64,000 bases of DNA from Volvox africanus (lineage: Eukaryota; Chlorophyta; Chlorophyceae; Chlamydomonadales; Volvocaceae): assembly GCA_030268105.1 (NCBI GenBank), contig BSDZ01000027.1:685001-749000 (forward strand), in the 5' to 3' direction. Of the stretch, positions 45,545-59,900 are shown in pieces. The translations under genes were made by a program, and so were the position numbers. The notes beneath the pieces are model-generated. The model was not told where the DNA came from. It worked only from the letters and a program-made list of their open reading frames with translations, and did not search any database. The first letter of the stretch is position 1; each line of letters starts with the position of its first letter.

Positions 45545-47497
45545 CTACCCCTTGAGGCTGTAACCCTTCCCGGAAAACGCCTTGAAGTAACTGTTGGGGT
45601 CTTCCTTCTTATCCTCGGGTGGTGGGGGCGGCGGCTTCGGCGCCCCGCCGGACTGTTTGGCCTGCGCCAATGGTCGAGGGAAAGCACAGTGCAGTGCATC
45701 GCGTATATAAATGCGTCGCGAAAAGAAATATTTAGACCGGGCAACAACCAGCCCGAAACCAGCTTAACGAAAAGCCATACCGCAAAACCAAAATGGCGGA
45801 GCCTTAACGATGGTGAAATGCTGTGCCACTAAGTGTGGGCACACAATGCACATCCCGGAGCCCGTTCGTCATGTAAGGTTGGGATCCCCGACACCCACTC
45901 CGTTCCGTTCGCTGCTTTGCCAAGCCCCCAAGCTCGCGCATGAACACTAGATACAGCCCCGCCTCGACGAGATGTGCAACCAGCCCTGCTGAGAAACACA
46001 AGCCATCTGACCGCAAACACATGGGTCATCAACATGCATCGCTGAGTATAAGTGACTGATGGCCGATATTCCAGCCCAGAGGCCTCACCGCCAACTTGGC
46101 CTCCAGTCTGTTCCCCGTAGGGCCGAAGTTCACAAATGTCCCCGCCTTCTGTGAACCGCCGCTGGCTCCAGCAGACCCTGATGGCCCAGCTCCGGAACCG
46201 CTAGGCCCTTCTTTGGGACTGGCTGCAACGCCAAGGGAGTTATTGGATGGCACTCGAAGCGGCACGGGCACAGGGTTGGAAGGGCCCCCCGCCTTGCCGT
46301 CTAACCGCCGCCCTGTGCCCGCAAACGCCAGGAATTTGGGCTCCTCTGGTTCTGGCGCTGAGGCCGGACCGGCAGCGGGCCCCGCCTTCCCTTCTGCCGC
46401 AACTGGCACTGCGCGAGTAAGCGGAGCACAGCGGTCGTGCCGCGAACGAGTGTATGGGGCGTCGACGGGAAGACGGCTCACTCGTGCGAGATTACGACAA
46501 GCGGATGGATGGAAATTAGGACCATGCGTGGAGAACACAAGTTGAGGAGGCGGACGCAATATTTTGCCTTAACAACTTAGCACATGGCCATATACACAGG
46601 AGTAACTGTATTCCGTGCCGAACTTCCATCAAGCTCAACGCAGCTCCCGGCACATGCCCGTGTACAACACCTGGCGGCGGCGGTTCAGACGCCTTCGGCG
46701 GGACGCGCTCGGGCTCCTTGTAGTCCTTCGGCGCCTCAAAGTCCACTTGGCAGTCCGTCTCAATGACCGATATGGCCGGCCCCGGTTTTGCGTCTTTGAC
46801 CTCTATCTCGTAGTTTTTATTATTGTAATTGACCACGAAACAGTCCCCCATAGTAAGACAGCTGTAGCTTCTTAAGGTTCGCTCCAGAACGGCCTTAGGG
46901 TTTGTGATATCTAGGAAGTCCGATGTCACGGGCTGAAGCTTCACATACGTGCCCTTGGGCAGGGAGACGCTGCGCACGCGAATGGTGTCGCCCACTTGAA
47001 GAAGAAGGTTTTGCATCATCTGCAGGGTATTGGCAGAGGAAACGCCAGCAGGGCGGACGGGCTAAGCGTCCTGCTGAGCTTAAGACGATTGAACAGATGT
47101 TGGTGGACCCCGGGGGCCTTGGAAGGCGTGTTCTCACCCAATGCGGCATGTACACGACACCCTCCTCTGCGATGAATTCCAACACGCCGCAGTGCGTATG
47201 CCGCTTGGACTGCATGCCCTCCACTTTAAACAACATGGGGTACTCAATGTGTAGGGAAGCTGCGCGACAAACCAGTGTCCGTCAGCTACATTAATGAACT
47301 TTCATATTTCCTCTTTTGTATTTTGCCATATAGCAGTATGTGTTCCTACCCAGGCGCTCTAATGCAGAGGGCGGCATGATGATCTTGTCGCCATGTTCGG
47401 CAGATTGTTTGTCAATGAATGCCACGGGCATCGCTCTATACATCGCCTCAAAGGTTTGAGGCGAAAAGCCAGGTATGCCCCCAAAGCCCCCGAACAT
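45545..47497 (-). CDS. UFD1: UFD1, ubiquitin recognition subunit of the CDC48-UFD1-NPL4 complex
   Basis: Adaptor that, with NPL4, brings ubiquitinated clients to the CDC48/p97 unfoldase in ER-associated and nuclear protein degradation. Exons 47497-47350, 47259-47138, 47019-46671, 46408-46089, 45661-45545 join in phase to 351 residues (human UFD1 has 307). The UT3 domain is clear: FEAMYRAMPVAFID, GDKIIMPPSALERL, CGVLEFIAEEGVVYMPHW, LPKGTYVKLQPVTSDFLDI, SYSCLTMGDCFVVNYNNK, ISVIETDCQVDFEAPKDYKE. The C-terminal part holds p97-binding SHP-type boxes: FLAFAGTGRRLDGK, FVNFGPTGNRLEAK and, at the very end, FKAFSGKGYSLKG. The start MFGGFGG was chosen because it matches the family; an in-frame upstream ATG at 47557 adds only a hydrophobic stretch. 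Confidence 0.96.
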
Positions 47498-47950
47498 TTT
47501 TGCGTTGACAGAGATTCCGGATGTGAAAATAGAAAGTATGAATAGTTTGAAGCACAACAGGAACTACAAGCAAAGTTCTGCTTACATAGGAAGGTATACA
47601 GTTACGTGAGTTTCGTAGTGCATTAGTGCGTCGGGCAACAGCCTGAATGGTGAACGCGATGGCTGTCGTTCATGCATCCGCGAGTGCGCGGTCGTGGGGA
47701 AAACCTGAACACAAAAGTATTGTTCTCGTAGGGTAAGAATAACCTCCAAAAGGCGTTATCCACGACTCACTGCTTTTGCGGCTAGAAGTCCGCTAAGGTT
47801 CACAAGATTCGCAACACCCAAGGGGCATGAAACCCCGCCTTCGTTCATAACACCTCTTGACTCCCTACACGCGGCCTGAAAGCGGTTCCATTAGCATCTC
47901 CTGCACACTCCATTTCTTCGTGAGCAACCGCACTTAGCGCTGCCAAGCAT
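47498..47950. other. Intergenic region, POC16 3' end / UFD1 promoter
   Basis: 450 bp between two (-) genes. TGTAA on the minus strand at 47586-47582 is the likely POC16 poly(A) signal, only about 90 bp from the UFD1 start codon, so the UFD1 promoter must be very short or overlap the POC16 3' end. Confidence 0.5.
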
Positions 47951-50900
47951 TTAGAAGTCAAAGAGCGTTTTCCGCGGCGGTGGGTCGGGTGATGGGACGA
48001 GCTTCCGGAGCACTTCCCCTGCGTCCCACACCATAAGAACATTGCCAGCTGCCGTCACAGCTTGGTTTCCTGCGGCGGTGAATGACACAGCTACCACCGG
48101 GCCGGTATGGCCCGTCAGGCTCTCGAAGTTTCCGCTGGCCAAGTTCACCAGGAATACCGTGCGGTCCGTGCTTCCAAGCACCAGCGCCGCACCGTCAGGT
48201 GAAAGTGCCAACGAGCGGATCACCTGTTTCAGGACACGTTCGAATCAGGGTCACAAAGGATGCTCTGATGTGGTGCCCAGAATGGGTGTTCAAACGTTGC
48301 AGGCGTGATGGTTTTATACCTTTTTGTTGAACGCGCCCCTGGGATCGGAGCGCAATTTTTTTCATGTAACAGGACGACTAGTCATTCGTGCGGAATTCAG
48401 GTGGGATGGGTGCGGACTTTCCGCTGAATGTCAGCAAGACGTTTTATTGCTCTGCAGCTGATGCCGTAGACAATTATTTTCCTTTCATCACACGTCGTGT
48501 CTCCCCCCTCCAGCGTTTGCATTTTTCCTTAACAAACACCCGACGTTATTACGAGCACGCACATGCCCACGCGGTAAAGCCTCCCACAAAAGCAAAGGCA
48601 AATCTCCGCGCACCTGCGGTATAGTAACTTTCCGAACCACCACCCCCAGTCGGTAGTCAAACACAACCACCGCGCCAGGAATCAACGGGCTGCTGAAGGT
48701 GATGAGCTTGGTGGCGGTGCCCACGAATGCCAGCAGCGCAGGAACATCTGGCGAGGGTCGTATCCGCTCTGAGCTGCCCCGGAGAGCCACCTGCACATCA
48801 CAATGATATGAATCACAAAGAAACGAAACCGCTATATGGTACGATTCAGGACAAAGCACAGAGGAGGCCGAGGAGCCATTTAGATCGCTGGAGAACTGTT
48901 TGTTCGAGTCATAAGCAAGCTTGAGCAATGGTTATGACAGGTACGGGGCTACTTACTGGCTGGCAATCGTAGAAGGAGATGGGCAGACAGCTAGGGTCAT
49001 CCCAGGGGGAGGGGAAGACCACGAGGCGATCTTGCCACGCTGCGGCGGCCACGGATGCGCCGGCGCCGGGGGAGACTGCGACGGCCTGCAAATGGTTGTA
49101 TGCTAAAACACTCAATTCGTCCGGAGTTCTCAATTCCGGCGTCGTCAATTACTTTTTTATCAGTTGCGGCACCAGCACACCTCGAAGGAAGCTGCAAGAA
49201 CGCACATACACCATCCGATTTCCCGTGGCTTAAAATGCACCGCTCCTACCCTTGCCATTGGGGTTGAAACAGCGTGACAGATGCCACGACCACTCGACTC
49301 GCATTGCAGAGCCATTATTCTTGTATAATTGTTGTGGGCCAGCAGTAAGATATTGGCTGGATGGATTTCTGCCAGCATAACCAGTGCCTCGTAACCCGCC
49401 ATGGCTTCCATGCGCGCGCTTTTACCTGCAAGGGACCAGTGCCGGGGCGCGCTGAGGACGGCGCCGGCACCGCGGCACCCCTCCTTCCGGAGGGGCTGTT
49501 TGCAGAGGGGCTGCTGGGGCCCAGCGCCGTGAAGGTGGTGACATAGGATATCAGGCGGGTGGATTTGAGGTCCGTCACCGCCAGACTGCCGTCGCTGCAG
49601 GAGGGCCCGATCGGGTAACAGAGGATGGGTTTGGATATGAGAGGGTGAGACCAGGGCTGGGGCGTGGCGGTGCTCATTGGGGGTTTCGGCCCGTCAGGTG
49701 CAAAAGCGAAGCGCCCCTCACCCAATAAATATGCCGCACTGCCAAGGAAGAGTGACGGCTGATTCTCCATGGGAGGCCGACCCATACCATTCTGCACTGC
49801 AATCCCACAAATGACGACGCACCAAGGCCCTGAATAACCCAGCACCCGCCAGCATATCTATCAGTCCATTCGCTCACCTAGAAGCAGTCAGCACAAGAGA
49901 CTTATACGGGTGTGGAACGACAGCCACCAGCGGTGCAGGATGACGCGCCAGTGCCCATTGAAGCTCCACTGCCGGCGCCAACGCAAACAGCCTCAGTGAA
50001 CCGTCCTGATAGCCGCCCAACAGCATGGGCTGCGGGTCCAGCTGCGGGTCCAGTGCTCTCTCTGACGCGCATGTGGCCTCCTCCTCCTCCTCCTCCATGT
50101 CCTGTCTCAAGGTTGTGCTGCTATCGGAAATGCGCATCACAAAGGCAGCGGCTGTGCAGGCTGATGAGGAACGGAGCTCGATGATTGGCTCAGCCTGTGG
50201 GATGAGAAGAACGCGAACATCTGCAACAGGTGTAGATATATGAACTCTAAAATAACATAACGGCGCTTCACGGCGCTGCTCCCGTTTCGCAACTTAATGG
50301 GAGAAGTCGTGAGACAGATAAAAAGGGGTGGACAACGCCCAACTCTAGCACAGTGCACCGCAGTGCCGCACTCACGTCCTCGGGTCCGAGGTGCCACACA
50401 CGCAGCAGGCCGTCAAGAGACGTGGAGGCCATGACATGTGGGTCATGCGGGGCCGGCAGAAGCGCCAAGACCGGGGCAGGTTGACCGCATACGATGGGCA
50501 CAGAGCTTGTGTCCTGCGACCAGACACAACGCAATTGTGCATCGCTGAATAATGCTCATCATCCAAATAGGGAGGGTATTGCGTATTTTGCAATCTTTGA
50601 TAAGTGATAGGGCCTCAGGGGAAGATCACGCCGTAAGCCCTCGACAATGGTCGCCAATATTTCACTACGAGTTATGAATCCAGTTTGGCCAAACTGAGTG
50701 ACACGCGAAAACACCCGGTGCAGCAAGATGGTGTGAGGAAATGCCGGGACGCACTAGTGCAGCAACGGCTTAAACAAGGCGGTGCGATGTTGCGCAAGGA
50801 ACGATGGCTTCCATATTACACCTCCCCCTCCATGCTGTGCCGTCCGGCAAGCGCACCTGCATACCCACGAACCAGATGGTGGATGTAGAAGTAGCCACCA

Positions 50901-53900
50901 CCGCATCCGCCATTTGTGGCTCCGCAGAGAGACTCAGAACCCGCCCATCCAGCTGCACGGCGGTGTCCTCAGTCCACGTGCCACTCAGGGTGGAGCGCCT
51001 GATGCATTAACATACGTCAACAGCGCGACAGGGTCGGCTGGAAATCGCGGGATGATGGCAAATCCAATATTGTTCCTGTTAACCTGCTAGTATGATTCCA
51101 CGAACTGCCCAACTCGACCTGTCTAGTTTCACGGTCCTCTCCCAAAAACCCCTCACCTAAAGCGCACCACGTGGCCTTGAGCCGTCGCAACGAGGGCCGA
51201 GTCAATGCCCGCAGCCATGGCTGTCACAGCCGCATCCCCGGGCATACGCGCGACCTGCCGATGTTGAATTACGGCAATGTTAATGACATCATCACCATAG
51301 TCACAATGGGTCTGTTTTCATTGGGTATGTTTACATTACCCAGTCCATGCGAATGCGCTTCTGGGGCCCTAATCCTGCGTTTCTGCTTCTCGAAGATGAG
51401 ATATGGTGTGATGCACATCAAGCGCACGCATGGGCTGAAGCCCCCTTATATATGGCAGCCGCAGCACAGGAGTTCCTGCAGCGGAGTTCCAGCGCACGCA
51501 CAGCGCAGGTGAGCAGGTGAGCAGGCGTACGTCGACCTCTACCCGCATTCCCCACCGCAAGTCCCCGACCTGCGCCATGGTGACCGAGCCTCCGGCAACA
51601 GCCCCCGCCACCTCCACGTGCCAGATGGGAGTGGGCGGCGGCGGCTCGGCTGCGGATCGTGGGCTTCTTCCCGATGCCGGCGCCTCCGCCACCAGAAGCG
51701 CACCGGCGGGGTCCACCGCCAGCGCCGTACACGGCACGGGCCTATCCTGGTCGCTTAATGCGACGGAGCGCTGCTCGAGGAAGCTGCAACGGGAGCAGAA
51801 CGGAATAGCTGTCATAGAATGGAAAGTAAAGGACAGGTTAGAGGGTAGGACCCAACTGGTGGGCGCATGGATGTTTGGAAGAGGCATCGTCGTAATAGAA
51901 AGCAACGCCATCTAGATAACCGGACATTTGCAGAAACAGACGCTCGCTCGCGTTCACAGCTTACCCGGCCGCTTGACGGATCGCAACAAACGCATGCACG
52001 GACGCATAGCTTCTCATGCTCAGGTCCCTGGGCTCAGGAGACAGGTTCCGGACGCACAAAGTCGCGTGCACCTCCAACTCGCGTGCAAACATGAGAAACA
52101 CACACACACACACACAATGCTGTCTTCCCTTTAACACACACGACGTGCCTGTCTTGTAGCGTCCACAGCAGCAGCCCCTCCGCCCCCACGCTCGCAAAGA
52201 CCGGGTGGTCGCCACCCCACAGCCACTCCGCCGCGGTGGGCAGCTTTTCGGTGCGTCCCGCCGCCACCAGCAGTCCTTCAAACACGTCCCAGACCACCAC
52301 GGAGCGCTCGGGCTCGCGACCCAGCGACAGCAGCCACCGGCCATCTGGCGAGAAAGACAGCGCCTGCATGGCGATGAGTGGACGAGGCCTAAGTTCCGGG
52401 TGACAAGTTAGGTCCGGGATGGACCGGGGACCACCCCGTTCCGGTGCGGGTGCGGTGCTGGGTCCACGAACAAAACGTGACGTGGAGGAGAAGTGGGTTA
52501 TGTGGTTTCGGTGCCGACGCGGCGACGGCGGGGATTAGTTCCCACAGGACCCGTACTATCGTGCGATATTCAGGCTTAAGGAATGAGGTATGCCTAGAGG
52601 CATATCTTGCTGGATGTGTGTCCCTGTGACAATGTTCTTTACCTATCAGGGTACCCTCTACCATCAGAGTATATCCAGGGCGCCTTGTCCTGCTTTGTTT
52701 CTGTAGTTGCATTTTCGTTAGCAGTACCACATCGCCACGGCGCGCATTTCAGACTTTTTTATACCGAGTCCGGCGGTCTGTATCAACATTCGGCATACGG
52801 CACATTTCACCCTATACCTCCGCACCTGAACTGCTTGCGTGTGGTACCTTAGCCTCCACCGCTCCCTGCCACTGGCAATATCCCACACCACCACATCCGC
52901 GAAGGGCGCCGTTGTGCAGGGCACCGCTAGGACCGACGTCACCGACGACGGGTCCACGTTGTACAGCTCCGGCGCCAGCGGTGCCGCCGCCAGCTGCGTG
53001 CCGTCGTATGACGTCGCTAGGCACGCCAGCGGCTGCGTATGGCCGCGTAGGTAGCGCTGGTGCCGCGTGGCGAGGTGCTCCAGAACCACCATGTCCTGTA
53101 CGACGTAAGCAAAGAGGCCAGTTTCGGGGCGCCAGCTCACATTATTACACCCGGTCGGGGTGTAGCCAAGTAGCCAGCTGCACTTGGGTGGGGGCTGCGG
53201 TAGCTGTGGAGGCGGGAGCATTGCCCTTGTCGGTGATGACATTCCGGGTCGATGTTGCTCTACGGCAAGGGATCTAGGTGATTCCAGCGGATGTACGGAT
53301 CGTGGTGACAATGATGATGACAGGGTCTGTGTATGTTGCGGCAGTGCCGTCACCGCCAGCACGCTACTGCCGTCAGCGGCACCGCCAGGTGCTGGGGAGC
53401 GTGGCCGCGGCCTCCCAACGCCATCATACGTTGACTTGAGCTGTTGCGTTGGCCATGGAGATAGCTGCGGTCCGCTGTCGCCGCCGGCGGCGGGGCTGGA
53501 GATCCGTGCTGACGCCAGCGCAGCGGCGGTGGCATTGAACGCAACCGCTGCTGGCTGAGACCCCGTGGTTGTGGCTGTCAAGCCGTCGGGATGTGCAAGC
53601 AGCGCCGCAGGAGCCGGGATTAGGATGGTGCCTGGAGGCAGAGGTACACCGCTGAGTGCGGCTGCACGAGTTGTAAGGTAGTGGTCGCCGGCGTCCGCCA
53701 CGGGCCCTAGGGACGTCCACGGTGCAGCGCGGGAGAGTACGTTGTGTGGGTCGTTAAGGGCTGCCATTGCGGCAGGTTGCGCGTCTTCTGGAGGCTGTAG
53801 TGCCAGCGGCAGCGCGGCGAGGCGCAGCGCTGCGGCAGCGCGTGCTGCCTGCTGTAGCTGTTGTTGATGCAGCGCATCGGCGGTGACGCGCCAAACGCAG

Positions 53901-56900
53901 ATGAAATCGGCGTCGCCGACGGTGATGAGGTGGCCTCGGTGGAAGGCGGCCCCTGCATGAGTATGTGTTGGGGTAACAAAGTTGTGGATGGACACCCATA
54001 TGTGCGTGTGTATGGTATGTGTCTGTGTATGGCCGTAGGGATGTGGCTGTAGGGATATGGGGGTGTATCTTAAAACAACCATCAGTCCGAGGCCAAGTCA
54101 TTCACTTTGACTCACACAGCTCAATTCGATACCCTAAAGCCCAGGCGCAGGCAAGCAAGCATCCAGCACCCAGCGCCTAGCCCATCTCACCGAGCACCGC
54201 ACTGGGGTGTCCCACGAATGCCTGATGCGGCGGAAGGCTGCATGGCTGGAGCGCCGAGATGGGCATTGCGGCCCACATCCTCAAGATCCCGTCGTTGCCC
54301 GCAGTGAGCACGTAGCGCCCAAGAGGGTCCATCGCCATCGTCGTCACGTCCAGCGACGATACCTCAAAGATCTGTAGCGGTGGCGAAGGAACAGCCGGTG
54401 ACAGCCAGATCCCGGAGTTAAATTGTCCGGATCGAGCCAAGGTTGAAACGAACGCGGAGGATTGGTGATTCCCTGGAGATGTAAACGTTGGCCGGAACTG
54501 GTTACGTTTGAGTAGTGAAACGGCTTGAGTGAAACGGCTTTGTCGGTGTTTGGTTGACGTGCAATGCACTTCGCCGTGCGAGGGAAGTAATAGGTTTGGT
54601 GTCCTTACCTGCTGGACTACGTGTCCGTCAGCCAGCTCATAGCGGTCTAATCGGCGGCAGGACGCCAGTGCCCACAGCTCCTTAGAGTCGGAACTGAAGG
54701 CCAGCCTGGGTGCCGTAGATTTCAACGGATAAATGATCAGTGGATTCAGAATCTCAACAACGCTTTGAAATTTTGAGAAATAGGAAAACATAGGACTTTG
54801 ATTGTATGGTCCAAGGTATGGACCAGAAATAAAAACACGCGATCATGTATGTCGATAACTGACAATCCGGAAGCTCGTCGCGTGGATGCAACCCAGCCGA
54901 CATGCTTGCGGCCCTAACAAATACGCGGAAGCAGACGAGTGAGGAAAAAGGTGCTCCGGAGTGCTGATATGGCTTGCGGGCGAGCAACCTTCCCCTTCCT
55001 TCCACCCTCTCCTCCGCCTTGCTCCCCTTCCCGTTTCGTATGACTGAGCCTGTGTTTTTCTGTCCCCTTCCTCTCCCTTCCGTCCTTTACCCCGGTGACG
55101 CACTTCACGTAGGCCTCCGCGTCCGTCTCGATCCGCATGAAGGGCTCCAACGACTTGCCATGGAACACCAGCAGCGAGGTGACGCCGCGGTAAGGATCCC
55201 GGATGAGGCTGGCGAAGTAAGCGCCGTCGGGACTTACAGCCACGCAGACCTGCGGGCAGCGACATAAAGACATCGGTGTGGATATGGGAACATAGGTAGC
55301 ACTGATACGGGAACAAAGGGAGCGTCAGCCAGAGCATTACAGAAACGCTTAATGAGGCGAGGCGAGTTGAAAGGAACAGAGATCATGCGACGCAGGTGCG
55401 TTAATGTGATGATATGTGTACGGAACTTGATTACGTGAAGGTATGATGATGATGGCGTCTAACTTAGAACTGACTTCTGAATAAGTTTTTATAACATTTT
55501 CGCCCACAAACGAATGAGAGAGATGCCAGCATTACTGATAAGCTTGGCGGCAAAGGAGCGGCCGTTGGCATACGCGCCGCCGTGGGCTTTGCGAGCGACT
55601 GCGGCACTGGCTGACGGCCAAATACGGCAATATTGGAAAGGTCTGGTCAGTCTCAAGTTCGTGGGCGTCAGAAGTCTAACTCTGTGCGGGAGTGGGAGTA
55701 GACGTGAGGCTTCGGGTGTAGGAATGAATGGGAATACACACAGGCGCGGAGGATCTCCTGCGGATCGTGTCAACAAGTACCTTGATATTGCGCACGCCAG
55801 CTGACAGGTATTGTGTCGGAGCATACAGCCTCTGGACATCGTACATGACTAGCGCACCGTCCATACCGCCACTGAACAAGCGGTCACCTGCCGGCGTGAA
55901 AGCCAGCTCAGCCACTGGGGCGCGGTGCTGCTGCTGCTCCTGCACATGCCAAAGAAAAAAGTCACAAAGAGGAAGGTGGCAATCCCGTTAGGATTGGTCA
56001 GCTTGGGAGCGGGGCCCCAATTAAAATTGAAGTGTAATACCAACAGCCAAAACCCGGCTGCCAGAAAATATTACCAGAAATTATTACCGGCAGCCAGAAG
56101 TTATTAACTGCCTGCCTAATACTGCCTAACATCTGACGGTTGAAAGGTCGCGCCGCCACCGGCCAACTAAAACGACACGGGCGACAGCGACTAAGACAGA
56201 CCCGAAGGGTGGCCGAGAGGGGACTTTGCGAGGGGTGCTATTTCTTAATAATTATGGCGAATGTTAAATGCGTTAGGTACTCTGTTGTGTTATTCTCAGG
56301 TCTCATCATACTTGGGCCATCGACCTTTTGCTCATTAAACAGGTTTTATCACCACCAACAACAGAGTGCGGAGTAAGGAAAAAAGAAATGCGGTGGGTCA
56401 ATGCTGTATAGCACTAATCCGGCGTGATAGTTGAAAATTAACCAATCCAAATAAGGTTCGACAGACAGACCTGGATGAGAGTGGTGGTGCTGACGTCAAA
56501 CACGCGCACGCGGCCATTGGCGAAACCCGCAGCGAGCTCATGGTTTGATGGCAGTGGGTGGTAAGCGACACACGTGACCGCCTCTCCCGGAGCGTCGAAC
56601 TCATAGAGCTGCTGGTACGTGAGCAGGTGCCAGATGCGCAGCGTGCCATCCGTGGACACCGTGCAAAAGTGGTCCCTGGAGGTAGGTGGGACGTCGGGGC
56701 ATGTGAAGGCAACACGACACCTCAAACGGTGTGGTGTGGGAGTTGGGTGGGCTACAGGACGGGGAGTGATGGAGAAGGAGTGCGAGGTGCTGCAGCACTA
56801 GCATAGTTCTAGCCATTGTCTGCGATTCGTGTTGTTTCTTCTCTTCTACTTATTGGGCTTTACTTGATTTATTTTCAATCCGTGTAAAGTTTGGGATTCA

Positions 56901-59900
56901 AGGTTTGGGGCTCGTTGACGAATCCGCAGTTTTTGCTCTTGTTCATGATGCTAGTCCCATGCCGTGTTTTCGCAGGGGACCGTGGCTCCTGAAGCAATAG
57001 AGCGGACAGGTGCTCAAGAGATCAAAGCTGTTTGCACCGCACCGTGCAGAGCCGCACTTGCGCACCGCACCGCGGACCTGTTGGGATCCACAGCAACCGC
57101 ATTGACGGCGCCAGAGTGCGACCTGAGCAGCGTTATGTAGGAGTGGTCAGGGATGTGCAAGCAGCCCAGCGCGCCGGTCTCAGTGCCGATAGCCACTCGG
57201 AGCGCGTCTGGAGACAGTGCCAGGCCTGTAACGGCACCCTCGTGCTCCGCCTGAAGAACGGGTGCAGGAACCGCGTTAGGGAGCAGGAAACGATAGAGGG
57301 GCTGCTGCAGATTTTATCGGTTTTGTTGAGCAATAAACCATGTTGTTGATAGGAGTTGGGAGGCGATTTGAGGGTTCGGCGTTCCGGCTGCCAATTGTTG
57401 GAGGCGTAATTGATTTTGTCGCTTGGGAACAAGCATTGGTGCTACCAACAGGCAGGAACAGGTTGAAGCATGAGTGTCTGATGCAATTGAAAGAGGCATG
57501 TACGCCACATGGGCGAGAAAGCAGGGCTTGTGTCGGTGTGAGAGAAGAGCAATTGCGAGAGACATGAGCAAGATGATGCTTCGTTGAGACTTCGTCATTC
57601 CTCATCCGCCTTTGGCGAGTTCCTGTGACCCTGGGCCAGCAGTTGGGTGCTCCATCCGGATGTGAGGAAGGAGATACGGATGCGGAAGCCGCGGAGCAAG
57701 GACACTAATATAATGATATAAAATCTATTGGTGCCTGGCAAGGCAAGGGTCTTTTCGGACTGTTGTTTTACACCCCCCACCTCCAATAGATAGTCTTTGA
57801 AGTCGAGGGGCCATGCGCGCAGGAGGCGGTCGTCCCCGCCTGTGATGGCCAACCCATCAGCCACCAGGAGGCAGTTGATGGCGGCGGAGTGAAGCTGATA
57901 GATGCAATCCAGATTGCGGGTGGTGTAGTCTACCTGAAATACGGCACCTGAGGCGGACGAGACGTAGACCTGGGGGGGACCCAGGGGCGCGGACCCCGCA
58001 TCGTTGTGTACAGTATTGCCCGTTGTGTACAGAAAAATACCGTACTGAGTCGTATTGACTGCGGTCAGGAAGGTACTGGTCCTGTATGCCCAGAAAAAAG
58101 GAAAAGCCCCCAAATCCTGAGAATCCTTTACAAATTTGCATCCTGCAGCAATAAATACATCTGGTATCTGAACATGACGGCGCTCTCACGTTGTAGTTTG
58201 ACCTACGCTCGCGCTGTCACACATTACAAAGGACATTACAAAGGACCAGAAGGGGAGCGCGACACAAAGCTAGGAAGATAGCTGGAGAGGGTGAGAGGGT
58301 GAGGCCAGAGGCACCAAGGGACACAAGCAGGGTGAGACGGTGAGGATTAGCAAGCTCGGACCTTAAAGGCGTCTACGCCGTACACGCCCACGCCTGCTTC
58401 GAACGCTATGTCGGTGAAGATGTTGGGTCCAAGGGCAGCGGACACGCCGCCCACATGGCTGGTCACCTGCGGACTCACAACCGGCAGCCGAGCCGACGCG
58501 GGGGAAATTCATTAATAGGACTTCTTAGGTTTTGTCGCTGATAGGGACTTAAACAAGCATGTGTCGTAGACCGTAAGCCAAAAGCCAATCCGGGGAGGTA
58601 GTAAGTGTACAAGGAAAGAGTAGGGAAGGGGAGCAACCACCAAACAACAAAATTCTACGTCAATAGTAAGCTAAGTCGACAGGCCCCGGTGCCAACAATG
58701 GTGAGCTGTTGACATGAACCCTCCGGTGTCCTTCTGCCTCCCGTGCTCTACTGACCCGCGCGCCCATGCCCCCGGCCTGCACGCACGGGGCCACCTTTCG
58801 TATTCTTGTTTATATCCACAGCTCTTACCCTCTTGTTTTGCGGCACTAAGCGGAGGGAGGTGCCGCGTAGCTGTCCTGCTTTGAGGCGATAGATGCGGAT
58901 GCTGTCGCGGCCAGCAGTGAGGAGATGATCTTCCTGCGGCCACCCAAGAGAACAGGCAGTGTAGGGTTAGGGTTAGGGGCTTAGGACTCGTCCAGAATTT
59001 GTAATGATCCACTGCTATATCGATGAAGGGTTGTACGAGGAATAAGGCACATGGCACTGGGTTAGGAAGGACGGAGTTAGGACAGCAAAAAAAGGCCGTG
59101 GATGGGAGCGTGCTTGCGTGGTAGCATCAAGGCCTACTATATTAGGAAGGCCTAAACGCGGATGGGTCGGGGACAGATAACCGGGTAAAAGGGGCCATAG
59201 ACGAATATAACTACGATCCAAAACTTCAAGGCACAAGCCCCAGTGGCGGGTACTGCCCCATGGCTGAATTACAACTTCCAAAGGCGCCGAGGAACCGCGA
59301 GGATGAAGCTCAGCATGGCCCAACCGAGCTGCCTGAAGTTAGTACTGGTTGAAGCCCCTGATGCGATGAGGGCGGAGGTATACCTGTTACGTGCCACGCA
59401 TGGGCATGCATGGCACTTAGTAGGAAAGGAAACCAACAGACGTACCTGGTAAGCGCTAAAGCGAAGCACCTTAATGTTGTAGTCCGTCGCGTGGCGGGTC
59501 ACCAATTCGATCTGCAGTAATGACATGAAACGATATGTTAAAAACATGAGTAGTTAATATGAAAGAGAAACTCTTGCAGAACACGGACGCTCGTCATCAT
59601 AACACATTTAAAAAAAGCAGTACCACGGGTGCACAGCCATTGTTGAAAGCGTAGCATTGACCCAAGCCCGGTGTGCGCGTGTGTCAGTATATACTCCATC
59701 GTTCGTACCTTACGGTGCGGATTGCGCATCTCGGAGATGTTCCACAGCGCAATGGTCTGTCGGGCGTGTGCGTCCAGACCCACCGCGGCCACCGCGCGCA
59801 CGTCTGGGGAGATGTCCACGCAGCTGAGCCCGCTGGCGTGGGCTGTGCACCGCGTCAACAAAGGGACAGACGGGAAAGAGGAGAAGGAAGTGGGTGAAAG

